64,000 nucleotides of DNA. It comes from Parasediminibacterium sp051861445 (lineage in GTDB: Bacteria; Bacteroidota; Bacteroidia; Chitinophagales; Chitinophagaceae). The DNA lies in contig JBHYCS010000017.1 of NCBI GenBank assembly GCA_051861445.1, forward strand, positions 1 to 64,000, written 5' to 3'. The translations under genes were made by a program, and so were the position numbers. Shown here piece after piece: positions 1 to 7,917 of the stretch (position 1 is its first letter; each line of letters opens with the position of its first letter). The notes beneath the pieces are model-generated. The model searched no databases and had not been told where the DNA came from. It saw only the letters and a list, made by a program, of their open reading frames with translations.

Positions 1-58
1 AAAATGGAAGACAACCCATTAATGGTTCCGTAACAATTATTCGTTAAAAGGTAGTGGA

Positions 59-475
59 TTATGCGTTTGTAAAAGAAATTTCATTCAACATTTTATGAAT
101 GATTTCTTCTGTTAATGGTTTTGAAAAAATATTTTTTACAGAGGCATAGGTTTTAGATTTATCGATGTCTTTGTAATAAACAGACGATGTAAACATATAA
201 ATATTGAGTTTTTCTAAGATTGGATTTTTTAAAGATTCTAACTTATCTAAAAATTCCCATCCATCTAAAACAGGCATATTAATATCAAGTAAAATAATGT
301 CTGGCAGATTTTCAGGTGTGTCTACCATGGTAAGCAAAAAATCTAGTGCTTCTTTACCATTTAATGCTGTATATGTTTCAGCCTCAGGAACATAAATTTC
401 AAGAAATTCTTTCGTAAGAAAATTATTCACCATATCATCATCAACAAGTAAAAAGCTAATTTTTCTGGGCGTCAT
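59..475 (-). CDS. single-domain response regulator (CheY-like receiver)
   Basis: This 138-residue protein is a lone receiver domain with no output domain. The acidic pocket is D12-D14, the phosphoacceptor is D64 in an LLDINMP motif, the switch residue is T96 and the conserved lysine is K119 in a KPL motif. Its ATG overlaps the last 20 bases of the histidine kinase gene upstream, so the two are translationally coupled and probable partners. With no DNA-binding part, it likely acts by protein contact or in a phosphorelay. A paralogous kinase/receiver pair lies at 33246-35893. The partner kinase gene is interrupted, so the source of phosphate is uncertain. Confidence 0.93.
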   Translation of the reverse strand: MTPRKISFLLVDDDMVNNFLTKEFLEIYVPEAETYTALNGKEALDFLLTMVDTPENLPDIILLDINMPVLDGWEFLDKLESLKNPILEKLNIYMFTSSVYYKDIDKSKTYASVKNIFSKPLTEEIIHKMLNEISFTNA

Positions 476-2477
476 ACAGATCTGGTTTATTTTTTAAAAA
501 TATTTTGAATGTAGTTCCTTCTCCTAATTTACTATCTACAGTAATTCTTCCCCCAAGTGTTTCAATTTGATTTTTAATGATGTATAATCCTATTCCTTTG
601 CCTTCTACTTCTTCATGAAATCTTTGGTACAGACCAAAAATTTTGTTTCCGTATTTTTCCATATCAATACCCAGTCCATTATCACTTATTGTTAAAACAA
701 CAAATTCGCCATAATAGTTTGTTTCGAAATGAATAATAGGTATTGTATTGGGTTTGTTGTATTTTAAGGCATTGGTAAGCATGTTAATAAAAACGCTATC
801 CAAAATTTTCTTCATACAAAACAGAATAGGGGCTTTTGAAAAATCACTGGTTATAGATGCCTTTTTCTGTATGATGGTTTCGTTAATAGATGCCTTTGTT
901 TCTTTTAGAATAGTATCAAAATGTAATAATTCAATTTTTCCTTCTCTATTAATTCTGGATGAAAGAATTTGGTTTAAATCTTCTAAAGTGCTATTTAACT
1001 TATGTATTGAAAAATCTATTTTCTCAAAAAAAGCGGCATTTTTAGATGAAAGCTCTTCTTTCTTAAATAATTTGGTAAGACTAATTAAGTTGGCTACAGG
1101 TGCTCTTAAATTATGTGAAGTAATGTAAGCGAACTGTTGTAATTCTTTATTACTACTGATTAATTCATTGGTTAATTCTTGTAATTCGGTTTCTTTCATT
1201 TTTATTTCGTCAATATCAAAATGAACACCGGTAAGCCTAGTTGCTTTTCCAGTCTCGTCTTTATGTATTGCCTTGCTGAGTGTAAGAATCCATTTCCAAG
1301 AATTATCTTTTTTACGCATTCTAATGGCAGCTTGATAGTTTTTATTTTTACCATCAATGTGTTCGTACAATTGAACGAGTAGATTATCTTTTTCTTCTGG
1401 ATGCAATAGTTTAGCAAAGGTTGCAAATTCGTTTTTTAATTCATGCGGTGCATAACCTAACATAATTTTCCATTGATCATTAAAATACACTTCATTTGCC
1501 ACAATATCCCAATCCCAAACTCCCAATCCTGCAGCTTGTGTTGCCAATTCTAATCGTTCTTCACTAAGCTGTAGTTGTTCTTGAGCTAGTGTTCTATTTC
1601 TTATTTCAATGTTTAATTCTTCTGTTCTTTTTTTAACGGCTCTTCTGAGTGTAAATCCATATAATGTAATCAATAGAAATATGATACATCCGATAGTGGA
1701 CGCATACAACAAGTTTTGTAATGTTTTAGATAAAGTACTTTCAGATGCATTGTAAACGAAACCTTTGATGGTTTTATTTTTTTCAATTAAGCCAAGATCT
1801 TTATGTATTTGTAAAATATGCTCCCATCTTCCTTCGTTCATGTGGCCTATTTCTACCAAATCTGGAACAATTAGATCTCTCATTGCATGAGCCTCTTTTA
1901 ATAGATCTTCAAGGGTTACCCCCCTTTCTTTAACACCTGGTAAAGTAAGAATGTAAGCTGCAATTTCTTCAGGATGTTCCATGGCATAATCCCATCCCTT
2001 GAAAGTAGCAGTTATAAATTTGTTAGTTTCTTCTGGTTTTTTCTTTGCAGTAGATTGTAAACAAAATAAAATATCTCCATAAAAATCGATTCCATAATTT
2101 ACAGGATGAATATATGTTGGTTTAATGCCAAGATTTATTAATTGTTGTATTTCTACAGATTGATAGCCTGTCATTGCATCGGCATAGCCATCAATGATGT
2201 CTTTATTATTCCAAGTATGTTTAATAATGCGTAACGAGTCTAATGGAATTCCTTCTCTTAAAAATAGAGCTTGTAATTCTATCCATCCTTGGCTACCCGA
2301 TGCCATTATTTTTTTACCAATTAAATCGGATGGAACTCTAATTCCTTTTTTTTCATCTGCAATTACAACATATGGTGAATGTTGAAAAACGGCACCAAGG
2401 GTAATAATTGGTTTTCCACTTGTAAATAAGCTTAACAAATCAGTACCAGAAATACCAAAATCTGCATTTCCGTTCAA
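456..2477 (-). CDS. sensor histidine kinase with periplasmic binding-protein domain (open part of an interrupted gene)
   Basis: This is the continuous reading frame of a larger kinase gene. In this frame residues 1-245 are the rest of an NMT1/THI5-type substrate-binding domain, 255-275 a membrane helix, and 305-425 a PAS/PAC domain. The phosphoacceptor helix has H455 in SHNLRAP, and the ATPase part has an N box near 565-574, DNGLGID at 599-605 and GKGIGL at 626-631. The frame starts at a TTG inside a conserved binding-protein motif (VLNGNADFG), which is an unlikely natural start. The missing N-terminus is encoded directly upstream in the same frame, beyond a TAG at 2520-2522. The gene overlaps its response regulator by 20 bases. 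The family senses small molecules through the binding domain; the ligand here is unknown. Confidence 0.8.
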   Translation of the reverse strand: MNGNADFGISGTDLLSLFTSGKPIITLGAVFQHSPYVVIADEKKGIRVPSDLIGKKIMASGSQGWIELQALFLREGIPLDSLRIIKHTWNNKDIIDGYADAMTGYQSVEIQQLINLGIKPTYIHPVNYGIDFYGDILFCLQSTAKKKPEETNKFITATFKGWDYAMEHPEEIAAYILTLPGVKERGVTLEDLLKEAHAMRDLIVPDLVEIGHMNEGRWEHILQIHKDLGLIEKNKTIKGFVYNASESTLSKTLQNLLYASTIGCIIFLLITLYGFTLRRAVKKRTEELNIEIRNRTLAQEQLQLSEERLELATQAAGLGVWDWDIVANEVYFNDQWKIMLGYAPHELKNEFATFAKLLHPEEKDNLLVQLYEHIDGKNKNYQAAIRMRKKDNSWKWILTLSKAIHKDETGKATRLTGVHFDIDEIKMKETELQELTNELISSNKELQQFAYITSHNLRAPVANLISLTKLFKKEELSSKNAAFFEKIDFSIHKLNSTLEDLNQILSSRINREGKIELLHFDTILKETKASINETIIQKKASITSDFSKAPILFCMKKILDSVFINMLTNALKYNKPNTIPIIHFETNYYGEFVVLTISDNGLGIDMEKYGNKIFGLYQRFHEEVEGKGIGLYIIKNQIETLGGRITVDSKLGEGTTFKIFLKNKPDLYDAQKN

Positions 2478-2693
2478 TACTTCTTCTGTAGGAGAAAATT
2501 TCTTATCGCCAGCAATTAGCTAAACATTGAGTTGTTGTTGTTGATAATATCCTTTTAATTGAGCTGCATAGTATCCTGCAAATTGAAATTGATGCCACCA
2601 TTTTAATTGTACACGTAGTGTATCTTCATTGGCTTTTGCATGGCTAAGTATTAGCAATAGAAACAGTAAGATATTGGAAATGCGTTTTAGCAA
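2478..2693 (-). pseudogene. severed N-terminus of the binding-protein histidine kinase (in-frame TAG at 2520-2522)
   Basis: Translating the minus strand in the kinase frame from a TTG at 2691-2693 gives a signal-peptide-like start (LLKRIS, then a leucine-rich core ending SHAKA). The family-typical strand LRVQLKWWHQFQFAGYYAAQ and KGYYQQQQLNV follow, then TAG. After the stop the frame resumes with LIAGDKKFSPTEEVLNG and runs into the open kinase frame. Similarity to the binding-protein fold continues on both sides and the frame does not shift. A single substitution (for example from AAG, CAG or GAG) would therefore explain the stop. It could be a true inactivating mutation, a sequencing or assembly error, or readthrough; the first two are more likely. 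Confidence 0.8.
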
Positions 2694-2790
2694 ATTCTAG
2701 TATTTAAATAGGATAATTGAATGTGAAGTTAAGGTTTATTTATTCACGATAAAGTGTTTGATAAAATTGAGTTTGATGATTTTTTGAAAT

Positions 2791-2825
2791 AAAAATCCCC
2801 CTTGAGTTATCAAGAGGGATTTTTG
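2791..2825 (-). terminator. intrinsic terminator after rpsA
   Basis: The inverted repeat AAAATCCC.CTTG / CAAG.GGGATTTTT surrounds a short loop and gives a run of T on either strand. It lies 20 bases past the rpsA stop codon, so it should end the S1 transcript. It could also act on readthrough from the opposite side. Confidence 0.85.
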
Positions 2826-2845
2826 TTATTTTGAAAATGGGATTT

Positions 2846-4747
2846 TTATTTACCACTGTTTTCGCCACCTTCTAACTTAGCACGTAATTCTGCTAAAGCA
2901 CCAATATCGCCTAAAGTTGTTTTTTCAACTTTAGCTTGAACTGCTTTTACTGCTTTTTTGGTATTTTCAGCCTCAACTTTTGCTTCTTTTTTCACTGCTT
3001 CTTTTTCTTCAGCTTGTGCTTGTTCCCAAATACGGCTGTGGCTTAATAAAATACGTTTTTCGTTTCTATCAAACTCAATTACAACAAAGTTTAAAGTTTC
3101 TTCTGCTGCTACTGCTTTGCCATCTTCTTTTACTAAATGACGAGCAGGTGCAAAACCTTCTAAACCATATGCTAATTGAACTAAAGCTCCTTTATCATCT
3201 TTACGAGTAACTGTACCTTCATGTACGCTACCAATTGCAAAAGTATCTTCTAATGCATTCCAAGGATCTTCTTCTAATTGCTTATGACCTAATTGTAATT
3301 TGCGGTTTTCTTTATCAATACCCATGATAATAATATCGATAGATTCAGCAACTTTTACATAATCGCTTGGGTGATTGAAACGCTTTAACCAACTTAAATC
3401 GCTGATATGAATCATTCCACCAATTCCTGGCTCTAATTCAACAAATACACCGTAAGGAGTAATGTTTTTAACCAATCCTTTGTGTTTGCTTTCAACAGCA
3501 TATTTATTTTCAATTGTGCTCCAAGGATCGTCGGTCATTTGCTTAATAGATAAGCTCATTTTACGAGCATCTTTATCAAGTGTTACCACTTTTGCACTAT
3601 GTTCATCGCCTAATTTGAAGAATTCTTTAGCGTTGATAGGAGTGTTAGCCCATGTAATTTCACTTACGTGTACTAAACCTTCAACACCTGGTTGAATTTC
3701 TAAGAAAGCACCATAATCTTCAATATTTACAACTTTACCAGAAACTACACTTCCTTCTGCTAAACCTTCTGGTAAAACATCCCAAGGATGTGGCGTTAAT
3801 TGTTTTAAACCTAAGCTGATACGTTTTTTATCATCATCAAAGTCTAATACAACAACTTGTAATTTTTGATCCATTTTCACCACTTCACTTGGGTGAGAAA
3901 TTCTACCCCAAGAAATATCGGTAATGTATAATAAACCATCTAGGCCACCAAGATCCATAAAGGCACCGAAGTCTGTAATATTTTTTACAGTACCTTCTAA
4001 TACCTGACCTTTCTCTAATTTACTCATGATTTCTACACGTTGTGCTTCGATATCGCTTTCAATAAGAGCTTTGTGAGATACAACAGCATTTTTAATAGTT
4101 TCGTTAATCTTCACTACTTTAAATTCCATTGTTTTACCTACAAACTGATCGTAATCTGTAACTGGTTTCACATCTATTTGAGAACCTGGTAAGAATGTTT
4201 CCATTCCAAATACGTCTACAATTAAACCACCTTTGGTTTTGCTTGTAACCAAACCAGTAACCACTTCACCAGTTTTATGAACTTCCATAATACGTTGCCA
4301 TGCTCTGAAAATTCTTGCACTTTTACGGCTTAATGTAAGATTTCCGTTTCTGTCTTCTTTTTCAACTACCATTACTTCCACTTCGTCTCCAACTTTTAAA
4401 CCTGGAACATCACGGAATTCGTTCAAAGAAATTAATCCATCACTTTTAAAACCAATGTTTACAACAACATCTGTTTTTGTAAGTGCTACTACACCACCAT
4501 TAATGATTTCGCCATCAGCGATTTGTACAAATGTATTTTCATACACCTTGTCGTACTTTTCTTTTTCAGATTTTGAGTATAAACTAACATTACGTTTGTC
4601 TACGCTCCAATCAAAATCGTCATGAGCAGTTACTACCGCTTCTTCTACAGGTGCGTTTGTTGTTGCAGTTGTAGCTTCTACAACTTCTTCTGGAGTTGCA
4701 GCACTATCCTGTGCATCTGCATTTAGTTGTTTAATAAAAAAATTCAT
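2846..4747 (-). CDS. rpsA: 30S ribosomal protein S1
   Basis: Six consecutive S1 RNA-binding repeats are visible. They begin near GEIINGGVV, GEVVTGLV, GQVLEGTV, GSVVSGKV, a degenerate fifth (KHKGLVKN) and GSVHEGTV, and are followed by a charged, Lys/Glu/Ala-rich C-terminal tail. The protein brings mRNA to the 30S subunit, which is relevant in Bacteroidota because most of their genes lack strong Shine-Dalgarno sites. The frame is open to 4783, but the ATG at 4747 (MNFFIKQ, 633 residues) is preferred: a promoter -7 box sits at 4781-4788, so a start at 4783 would lie upstream of the expected transcript start. A terminator follows directly. Confidence 0.96.
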   Translation of the reverse strand: MNFFIKQLNADAQDSAATPEEVVEATTATTNAPVEEAVVTAHDDFDWSVDKRNVSLYSKSEKEKYDKVYENTFVQIADGEIINGGVVALTKTDVVVNIGFKSDGLISLNEFRDVPGLKVGDEVEVMVVEKEDRNGNLTLSRKSARIFRAWQRIMEVHKTGEVVTGLVTSKTKGGLIVDVFGMETFLPGSQIDVKPVTDYDQFVGKTMEFKVVKINETIKNAVVSHKALIESDIEAQRVEIMSKLEKGQVLEGTVKNITDFGAFMDLGGLDGLLYITDISWGRISHPSEVVKMDQKLQVVVLDFDDDKKRISLGLKQLTPHPWDVLPEGLAEGSVVSGKVVNIEDYGAFLEIQPGVEGLVHVSEITWANTPINAKEFFKLGDEHSAKVVTLDKDARKMSLSIKQMTDDPWSTIENKYAVESKHKGLVKNITPYGVFVELEPGIGGMIHISDLSWLKRFNHPSDYVKVAESIDIIIMGIDKENRKLQLGHKQLEEDPWNALEDTFAIGSVHEGTVTRKDDKGALVQLAYGLEGFAPARHLVKEDGKAVAAEETLNFVVIEFDRNEKRILLSHSRIWEQAQAEEKEAVKKEAKVEAENTKKAVKAVQAKVEKTTLGDIGALAELRAKLEGGENSGK

Positions 4748-4780
4748 AAAAAAAATCCGAAGGTTTTTTATTTCGGGCTG

Positions 4781-4788
4781 CAAAGGTA
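4781..4788 (-). promoter_or_regulatory. Bacteroidota-type -7 box for rpsA
   Basis: The minus strand reads TACCTTTG, an exact match to the TAnnTTTG element used by the Bacteroidota primary sigma factor. It lies about 33 bases before the preferred rpsA start codon. No clear -33 element was identified. Confidence 0.6.
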
Positions 4789-4873
4789 AGTATCTGCTAT
4801 GAGATAGGGAAATTATTCATTTTCATATAAAATACCTTCTTTTCTAAGTATTTTAGTTCTAAAACATTGCAAT

Positions 4874-5137
4874 ATGAAAAAAATATGTGTTCTACTTACA
4901 TTGCTTATTTCAAGCGTTTGTTGGTCTCAAACGGCTCCTACTAATGCAGCAAAATCAACTGTAACTGTAAAAGAAGTAAAACAAACTGTACAGGCTGCAA
5001 AACCAACAGTTCCTTTAAAAAAAGATGGAACGCCTGACAAACGTTTTAAAGAAAATAAAACAGAGAAACCGGCCGTTCCTTTAAAAAAAGATGGTACACC
5101 TGATAAAAGATTTAAAGAAAACAAAAAGAAATCTTAG
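4874..5137 (+). CDS. small secreted Lys-rich protein with two 22-residue repeats
   Basis: The 87-residue product starts with a clear signal peptide (MKKICVLLTLLISSVCWSQ). The mature part is very basic. It ends in two tandem copies of a 22-residue unit built on VPLKKDGTPDKRFKENK, and a Thr/Ala/Val/Lys-rich linker precedes them. Similar KKDGTPD.R(F/Y)K repeats occur in small secreted proteins of other Bacteroidota as far as I recall, with no assigned role. The gene is divergent from rpsA and convergent with the M23 gene, with which it shares a terminator. No function can be given. Confidence 0.8.
   Translation: MKKICVLLTLLISSVCWSQTAPTNAAKSTVTVKEVKQTVQAAKPTVPLKKDGTPDKRFKENKTEKPAVPLKKDGTPDKRFKENKKKS
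5000..5131 (+). repeat. 66-bp tandem repeat, two copies, coding
   Basis: Copy 1 is 5000-5065 and copy 2 is 5066-5131, each 22 codons. By direct comparison 13 codons are identical, 6 differ only synonymously and 3 change the amino acid. The changes sit in the linker part, while the PLKKDGTPDKRFKENK core is fully conserved. The duplication is thus old and the peptide core looks selected. Confidence 0.9.
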
Positions 5138-5153
5138 TGCTCCTAAATTTATC

Positions 5154-5180
5154 AAATGCCACTTTAACGTGGCATTTTTA
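5154..5180. terminator. bidirectional terminator between convergent genes
   Basis: A perfect 9-bp stem AAATGCCAC / GTGGCATTT with a 6-base loop is followed by T residues. It is flanked by the stop codons of the repeat protein (plus strand) and the M23 peptidase (minus strand). Confidence 0.85.
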
Positions 5181-5181
5181 A

Positions 5182-5862
5182 TTAAATAGCCTTGTCTATT
5201 AATTGTAAAATAATATCAGGATTTGGACAGTTTTGCAAATACATTACTCTTTCACTGTATTTACAAACGCCTGGATAATCTCCTTTTTTACTATCTAAAT
5301 TTTCAATGATTTGAAAATGAAGATGTGGAGGCCAATGACCATTTTCTAATTCATTACCAAAATTCCCAATTTGTTGTCCTGCCTCTATTGACATTCCTTC
5401 TGATAAATTGCTCAGATTCTTCAATGCTAAATGTCCATACAAAGTATAAAATGTATAACCATCTAAAATGTGTTGTACAATAATTGTTGCTCCATAATCA
5501 CCGTATTCTTTGTTAAATGCATAGCTATGAATTGTGCCTGCAAGCGGAGAAAAAACGGGAGTATCTACTTTTTCCCAAATATCTATTCCTAAATGTAAAC
5601 GTCTTGGTTCTGTTGCATCATCAAAAACTGCACTTCTACTGTAAACAGTTCTATGTTCGTTGTAGCCACCAATTCCAAAGTTAGCATTAGCTTTTGCCAA
5701 ATCTTTTTCAATATATGTACTAAATAATGCTGTATTATTTACGATGTTGCTGGTAAGTTCGGTATTTGATTCTGTAAGGTTCATTTTTTTAATGATAGAA
5801 TCTTTTACTTGTACTACTGAAGAATAGTGTTGTTGGTGTTGATACAATATGTTTTTTAGCAT
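5182..5862 (-). CDS. M23-type metallopeptidase-like protein without signal peptide
   Basis: The 226-residue protein has LytM/M23 features: H90 and D94 in HLGID, H144 in YGHL, and H180/H182 in PPHLHFQ, all expected for zinc binding and catalysis. M23 enzymes usually cut peptidoglycan cross-links outside the cytoplasm, yet no signal peptide or membrane helix is visible. The C-terminal part (GDYPGVC, NCPNPD) resembles, from memory, the M23 module found between a phosphotransferase-like domain and a class III aminotransferase in some large fusion proteins. Here that module stands alone. Its substrate is unknown, and a cytoplasmic role is possible. Confidence 0.8.
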   Translation of the reverse strand: MLKNILYQHQQHYSSVVQVKDSIIKKMNLTESNTELTSNIVNNTALFSTYIEKDLAKANANFGIGGYNEHRTVYSRSAVFDDATEPRRLHLGIDIWEKVDTPVFSPLAGTIHSYAFNKEYGDYGATIIVQHILDGYTFYTLYGHLALKNLSNLSEGMSIEAGQQIGNFGNELENGHWPPHLHFQIIENLDSKKGDYPGVCKYSERVMYLQNCPNPDIILQLIDKAI

Positions 5863-5994
5863 AACACAAAAGTGGTGATATTATTGATAGAATTGATTTT
5901 GTTTGAAATGATTATTACACCTAGAATGCCAATTTAAAAAAACAATTTGTGGCAATAACTGTTCTGAAATAGTTTTACACTCTTAATATTATTG

Positions 5995-6450
5995 ATGATG
6001 CTTTCTTTACAATGGGATTGTAAGTTTTTTAGTAGATTAAGCGTAGATGAATTGTACGCTGTTTTGCATTTAAGAAGTGAAGTATTTGTGGTAGAACAAA
6101 ATTGCATTTTTTTAGATATTGATAATAAAGATCAGCTTTGTTATCATTTAATGGGTTTTGATGGAAATAAATTAGCAGCTACAAGTAGATTAATTGCTCC
6201 TGGTATTTGTTATAATGAAATGAGCATTGGTAGAGTAGTGGCTTCGCCAAAGTACAGAAGAATGGGTGTTGGAAAACTATTAATGGCTGCTTCTATACAA
6301 GCTTGTTTCGATTTGTTTGGAAAAGGTGATATTAAAATTGGGGCACAATTGTATTTAAAAAAATTCTATGAAAGTTTTGGTTTTGTGCAAACAAGTGATG
6401 TGTACCTAGAAGATGGAATTGATCATATAGAAATGATAAGAAAAGCTTAA
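5995..6450 (+). CDS. GNAT N-acetyltransferase, ElaA-like
   Basis: The product is about 151 residues. It has the ElaA-type N-terminus (LYAVLHLRSEVFVVEQNC, then DIDNKD), and the acetyl-CoA binding loop appears as RVVASPKYRRMGVGKLLM. GNAT enzymes move an acetyl group from acetyl-CoA to an amine; the ElaA substrate is unknown. The frame also reaches a TTG at 5992, but the ATGs at 5995 or 5998 are the plausible starts. The gene stands alone and is followed by its own terminator. Confidence 0.88.
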   Translation: MMLSLQWDCKFFSRLSVDELYAVLHLRSEVFVVEQNCIFLDIDNKDQLCYHLMGFDGNKLAATSRLIAPGICYNEMSIGRVVASPKYRRMGVGKLLMAASIQACFDLFGKGDIKIGAQLYLKKFYESFGFVQTSDVYLEDGIDHIEMIRKA

Positions 6451-6452
6451 AT

Positions 6453-6488
6453 AAAAAAGGATACCTATACTAGAAGTATCCTTTTTTT
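6453..6488. terminator. terminator after the acetyltransferase gene
   Basis: The stem AAAAAAGGATAC / GTATCCTTTTTTT has a loop of about 11 bases and a T run. It lies just after the acetyltransferase stop and before the convergent aminotransferase stop, so it probably serves both. Confidence 0.85.
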
Positions 6489-6501
6489 GTATTTGATGAT
6501 T

Positions 6502-7695
6502 TTAAATTTTATTAGGATATACCTTTAAAGCTTGTTCTAAACAATCCATTGCTGCTTCAATATCTGTTAAATTTAAAACATAGGCTAAACGAACCTCTTT
6601 TTTACCCAGACCTTTTGTTCCATAAAAACCAGTTGCAGGAGCCAACATTACCGTTGCATTTTGATAGCTAAAATGTTCTAATAGCCATTGGCAAAAAGCG
6701 TCTGCATCGTCAATAGGTAATTGAGCAATGGCATAGAAAGCTCCACCAGGATTTGGACAAAAAACACCATCCATTGTATTCAATCGGTTAACAATAGCAT
6801 CTCTTCTTTTTTTGTATTCAGCTTTTGTGGTGTTAAAATAATCAGCTGGTAAATCTATAGCTGCCTCACCGGCAATTTGTGCAAAACTTGGTGGGCTTAA
6901 TCTTGCTTGTGCAAATTTCATAGCAGCATCGTAAACAGCTTTATTTCTAGTTACTAAAGCACCAATTCTTCCACCACATGCACTGTATCTTTTACTAATG
7001 GTATCCATCATTATTACATGATCATCGACACCTGTTAAATGTAGGGCAGAAGTATGTGTTCCTTCATAGCAAAACTCTCTATAAGCTTCGTCGCTAAACA
7101 AGTATAAGTTGTGTTTTAACACAATTTGCTTTAGCTGTTCCATTTCAGCAGCACTGTATAAATATCCTGTAGGGTTGTTGGGATTGCAAATAACAATTGC
7201 CTTTGTTTTTGCCGTAATCTTTTGCTCAAATGCTTCAATTGCTGGTAATGCAAAACCATTTTCTATATGTGAGGTAACTGGTACAACTGTTACGCCAGCA
7301 GCAACGGCAAATCCGTTGTAATTAGCATAAAAAGGTTCAGGAATAATTACTTCGTCACCAGCATCTAAACAAGCCATAAAGCCAAATAAAATGGCTTCAC
7401 TTCCTCCTGTTGTTACCATTATTTGTTGGTGTGTAACATTAATACCAACTTGATTGTAATAAGTAACTAATTTTTTTCTATAGCTTTCATTACCAGCACT
7501 ATGGCTATATTCTAGCACTTTAAAATCGCTATTACGTACAGCATCTAAAACTAACTTAGGTGTTTCTATATCTGGTTGTCCAATATTTAAATGGTATACT
7601 TTAATGCCTTTCTGCTTAGCAGCTTCTGCATAAGGTACTAATTTTCGTATTGGTGAAGCTGGCATTTGCATGCCTCTATTACTAATTTGTAACAT
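6502..7695 (-). CDS. PLP-dependent class I/II aminotransferase (aspartate aminotransferase-like)
   Basis: The 397-residue protein has fold type I aminotransferase motifs: NPNNPTG at 171-177, D202 and Y205 in SDEAY, and the Schiff-base lysine K235 in SKRYSACGGR. It would move an amino group between an amino acid and a 2-oxo acid in the cytoplasm, most likely aspartate or an aromatic/alanine-type substrate; exact specificity cannot be read from the sequence. The start is the ATG at 7693-7695. A near-match to a -7 box (CATCTTTG on the minus strand) lies about 55 bases upstream. Confidence 0.92.
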   Translation of the reverse strand: MLQISNRGMQMPASPIRKLVPYAEAAKQKGIKVYHLNIGQPDIETPKLVLDAVRNSDFKVLEYSHSAGNESYRKKLVTYYNQVGINVTHQQIMVTTGGSEAILFGFMACLDAGDEVIIPEPFYANYNGFAVAAGVTVVPVTSHIENGFALPAIEAFEQKITAKTKAIVICNPNNPTGYLYSAAEMEQLKQIVLKHNLYLFSDEAYREFCYEGTHTSALHLTGVDDHVIMMDTISKRYSACGGRIGALVTRNKAVYDAAMKFAQARLSPPSFAQIAGEAAIDLPADYFNTTKAEYKKRRDAIVNRLNTMDGVFCPNPGGAFYAIAQLPIDDADAFCQWLLEHFSYQNATVMLAPATGFYGTKGLGKKEVRLAYVLNLTDIEAAMDCLEQALKVYPNKI

Positions 7696-7855
7696 AAAAT
7701 GCTGAGTTTACAAATGTGTTTCTACAACACAATAGTTGCAGAAGTTTGCAAAGATGAAGTATTTACTATCTTTTTACAAACCGTTTTGTTTGTTGGTGTT
7801 TTTTAATGTACAAAAGGTTTATTACTTCAATTTAAAAGTGATAAAATGTTGAAAT

Positions 7856-7894
7856 AAAAAACCTCCCTACAAAAATGATAATTTGTAGAGAGGT
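7856..7894 (-). terminator. terminator after the outer-membrane barrel gene
   Basis: On the minus strand the stem ACCTCTCTACAAA / TTTGTAG.GAGGT is followed by TTTTTTATTT. It lies 24 bases past the stop of the 463-residue barrel protein gene and upstream of the aminotransferase gene, so it separates the two transcription units. Confidence 0.85.
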
Positions 7895-7917
7895 AATATG
7901 TTGTGAGCTATCAACAC

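Noticed and set aside
748..1128. 126-codon plus-strand frame inside the histidine kinase
   Set aside because: It is antisense to a well-supported kinase domain and shows no protein features of its own.
4927..5124. 65-codon minus-strand frame across the 66-bp tandem repeat
   Set aside because: Antisense shadow of the repeat; the secreted plus-strand product has a signal peptide and explains the region.
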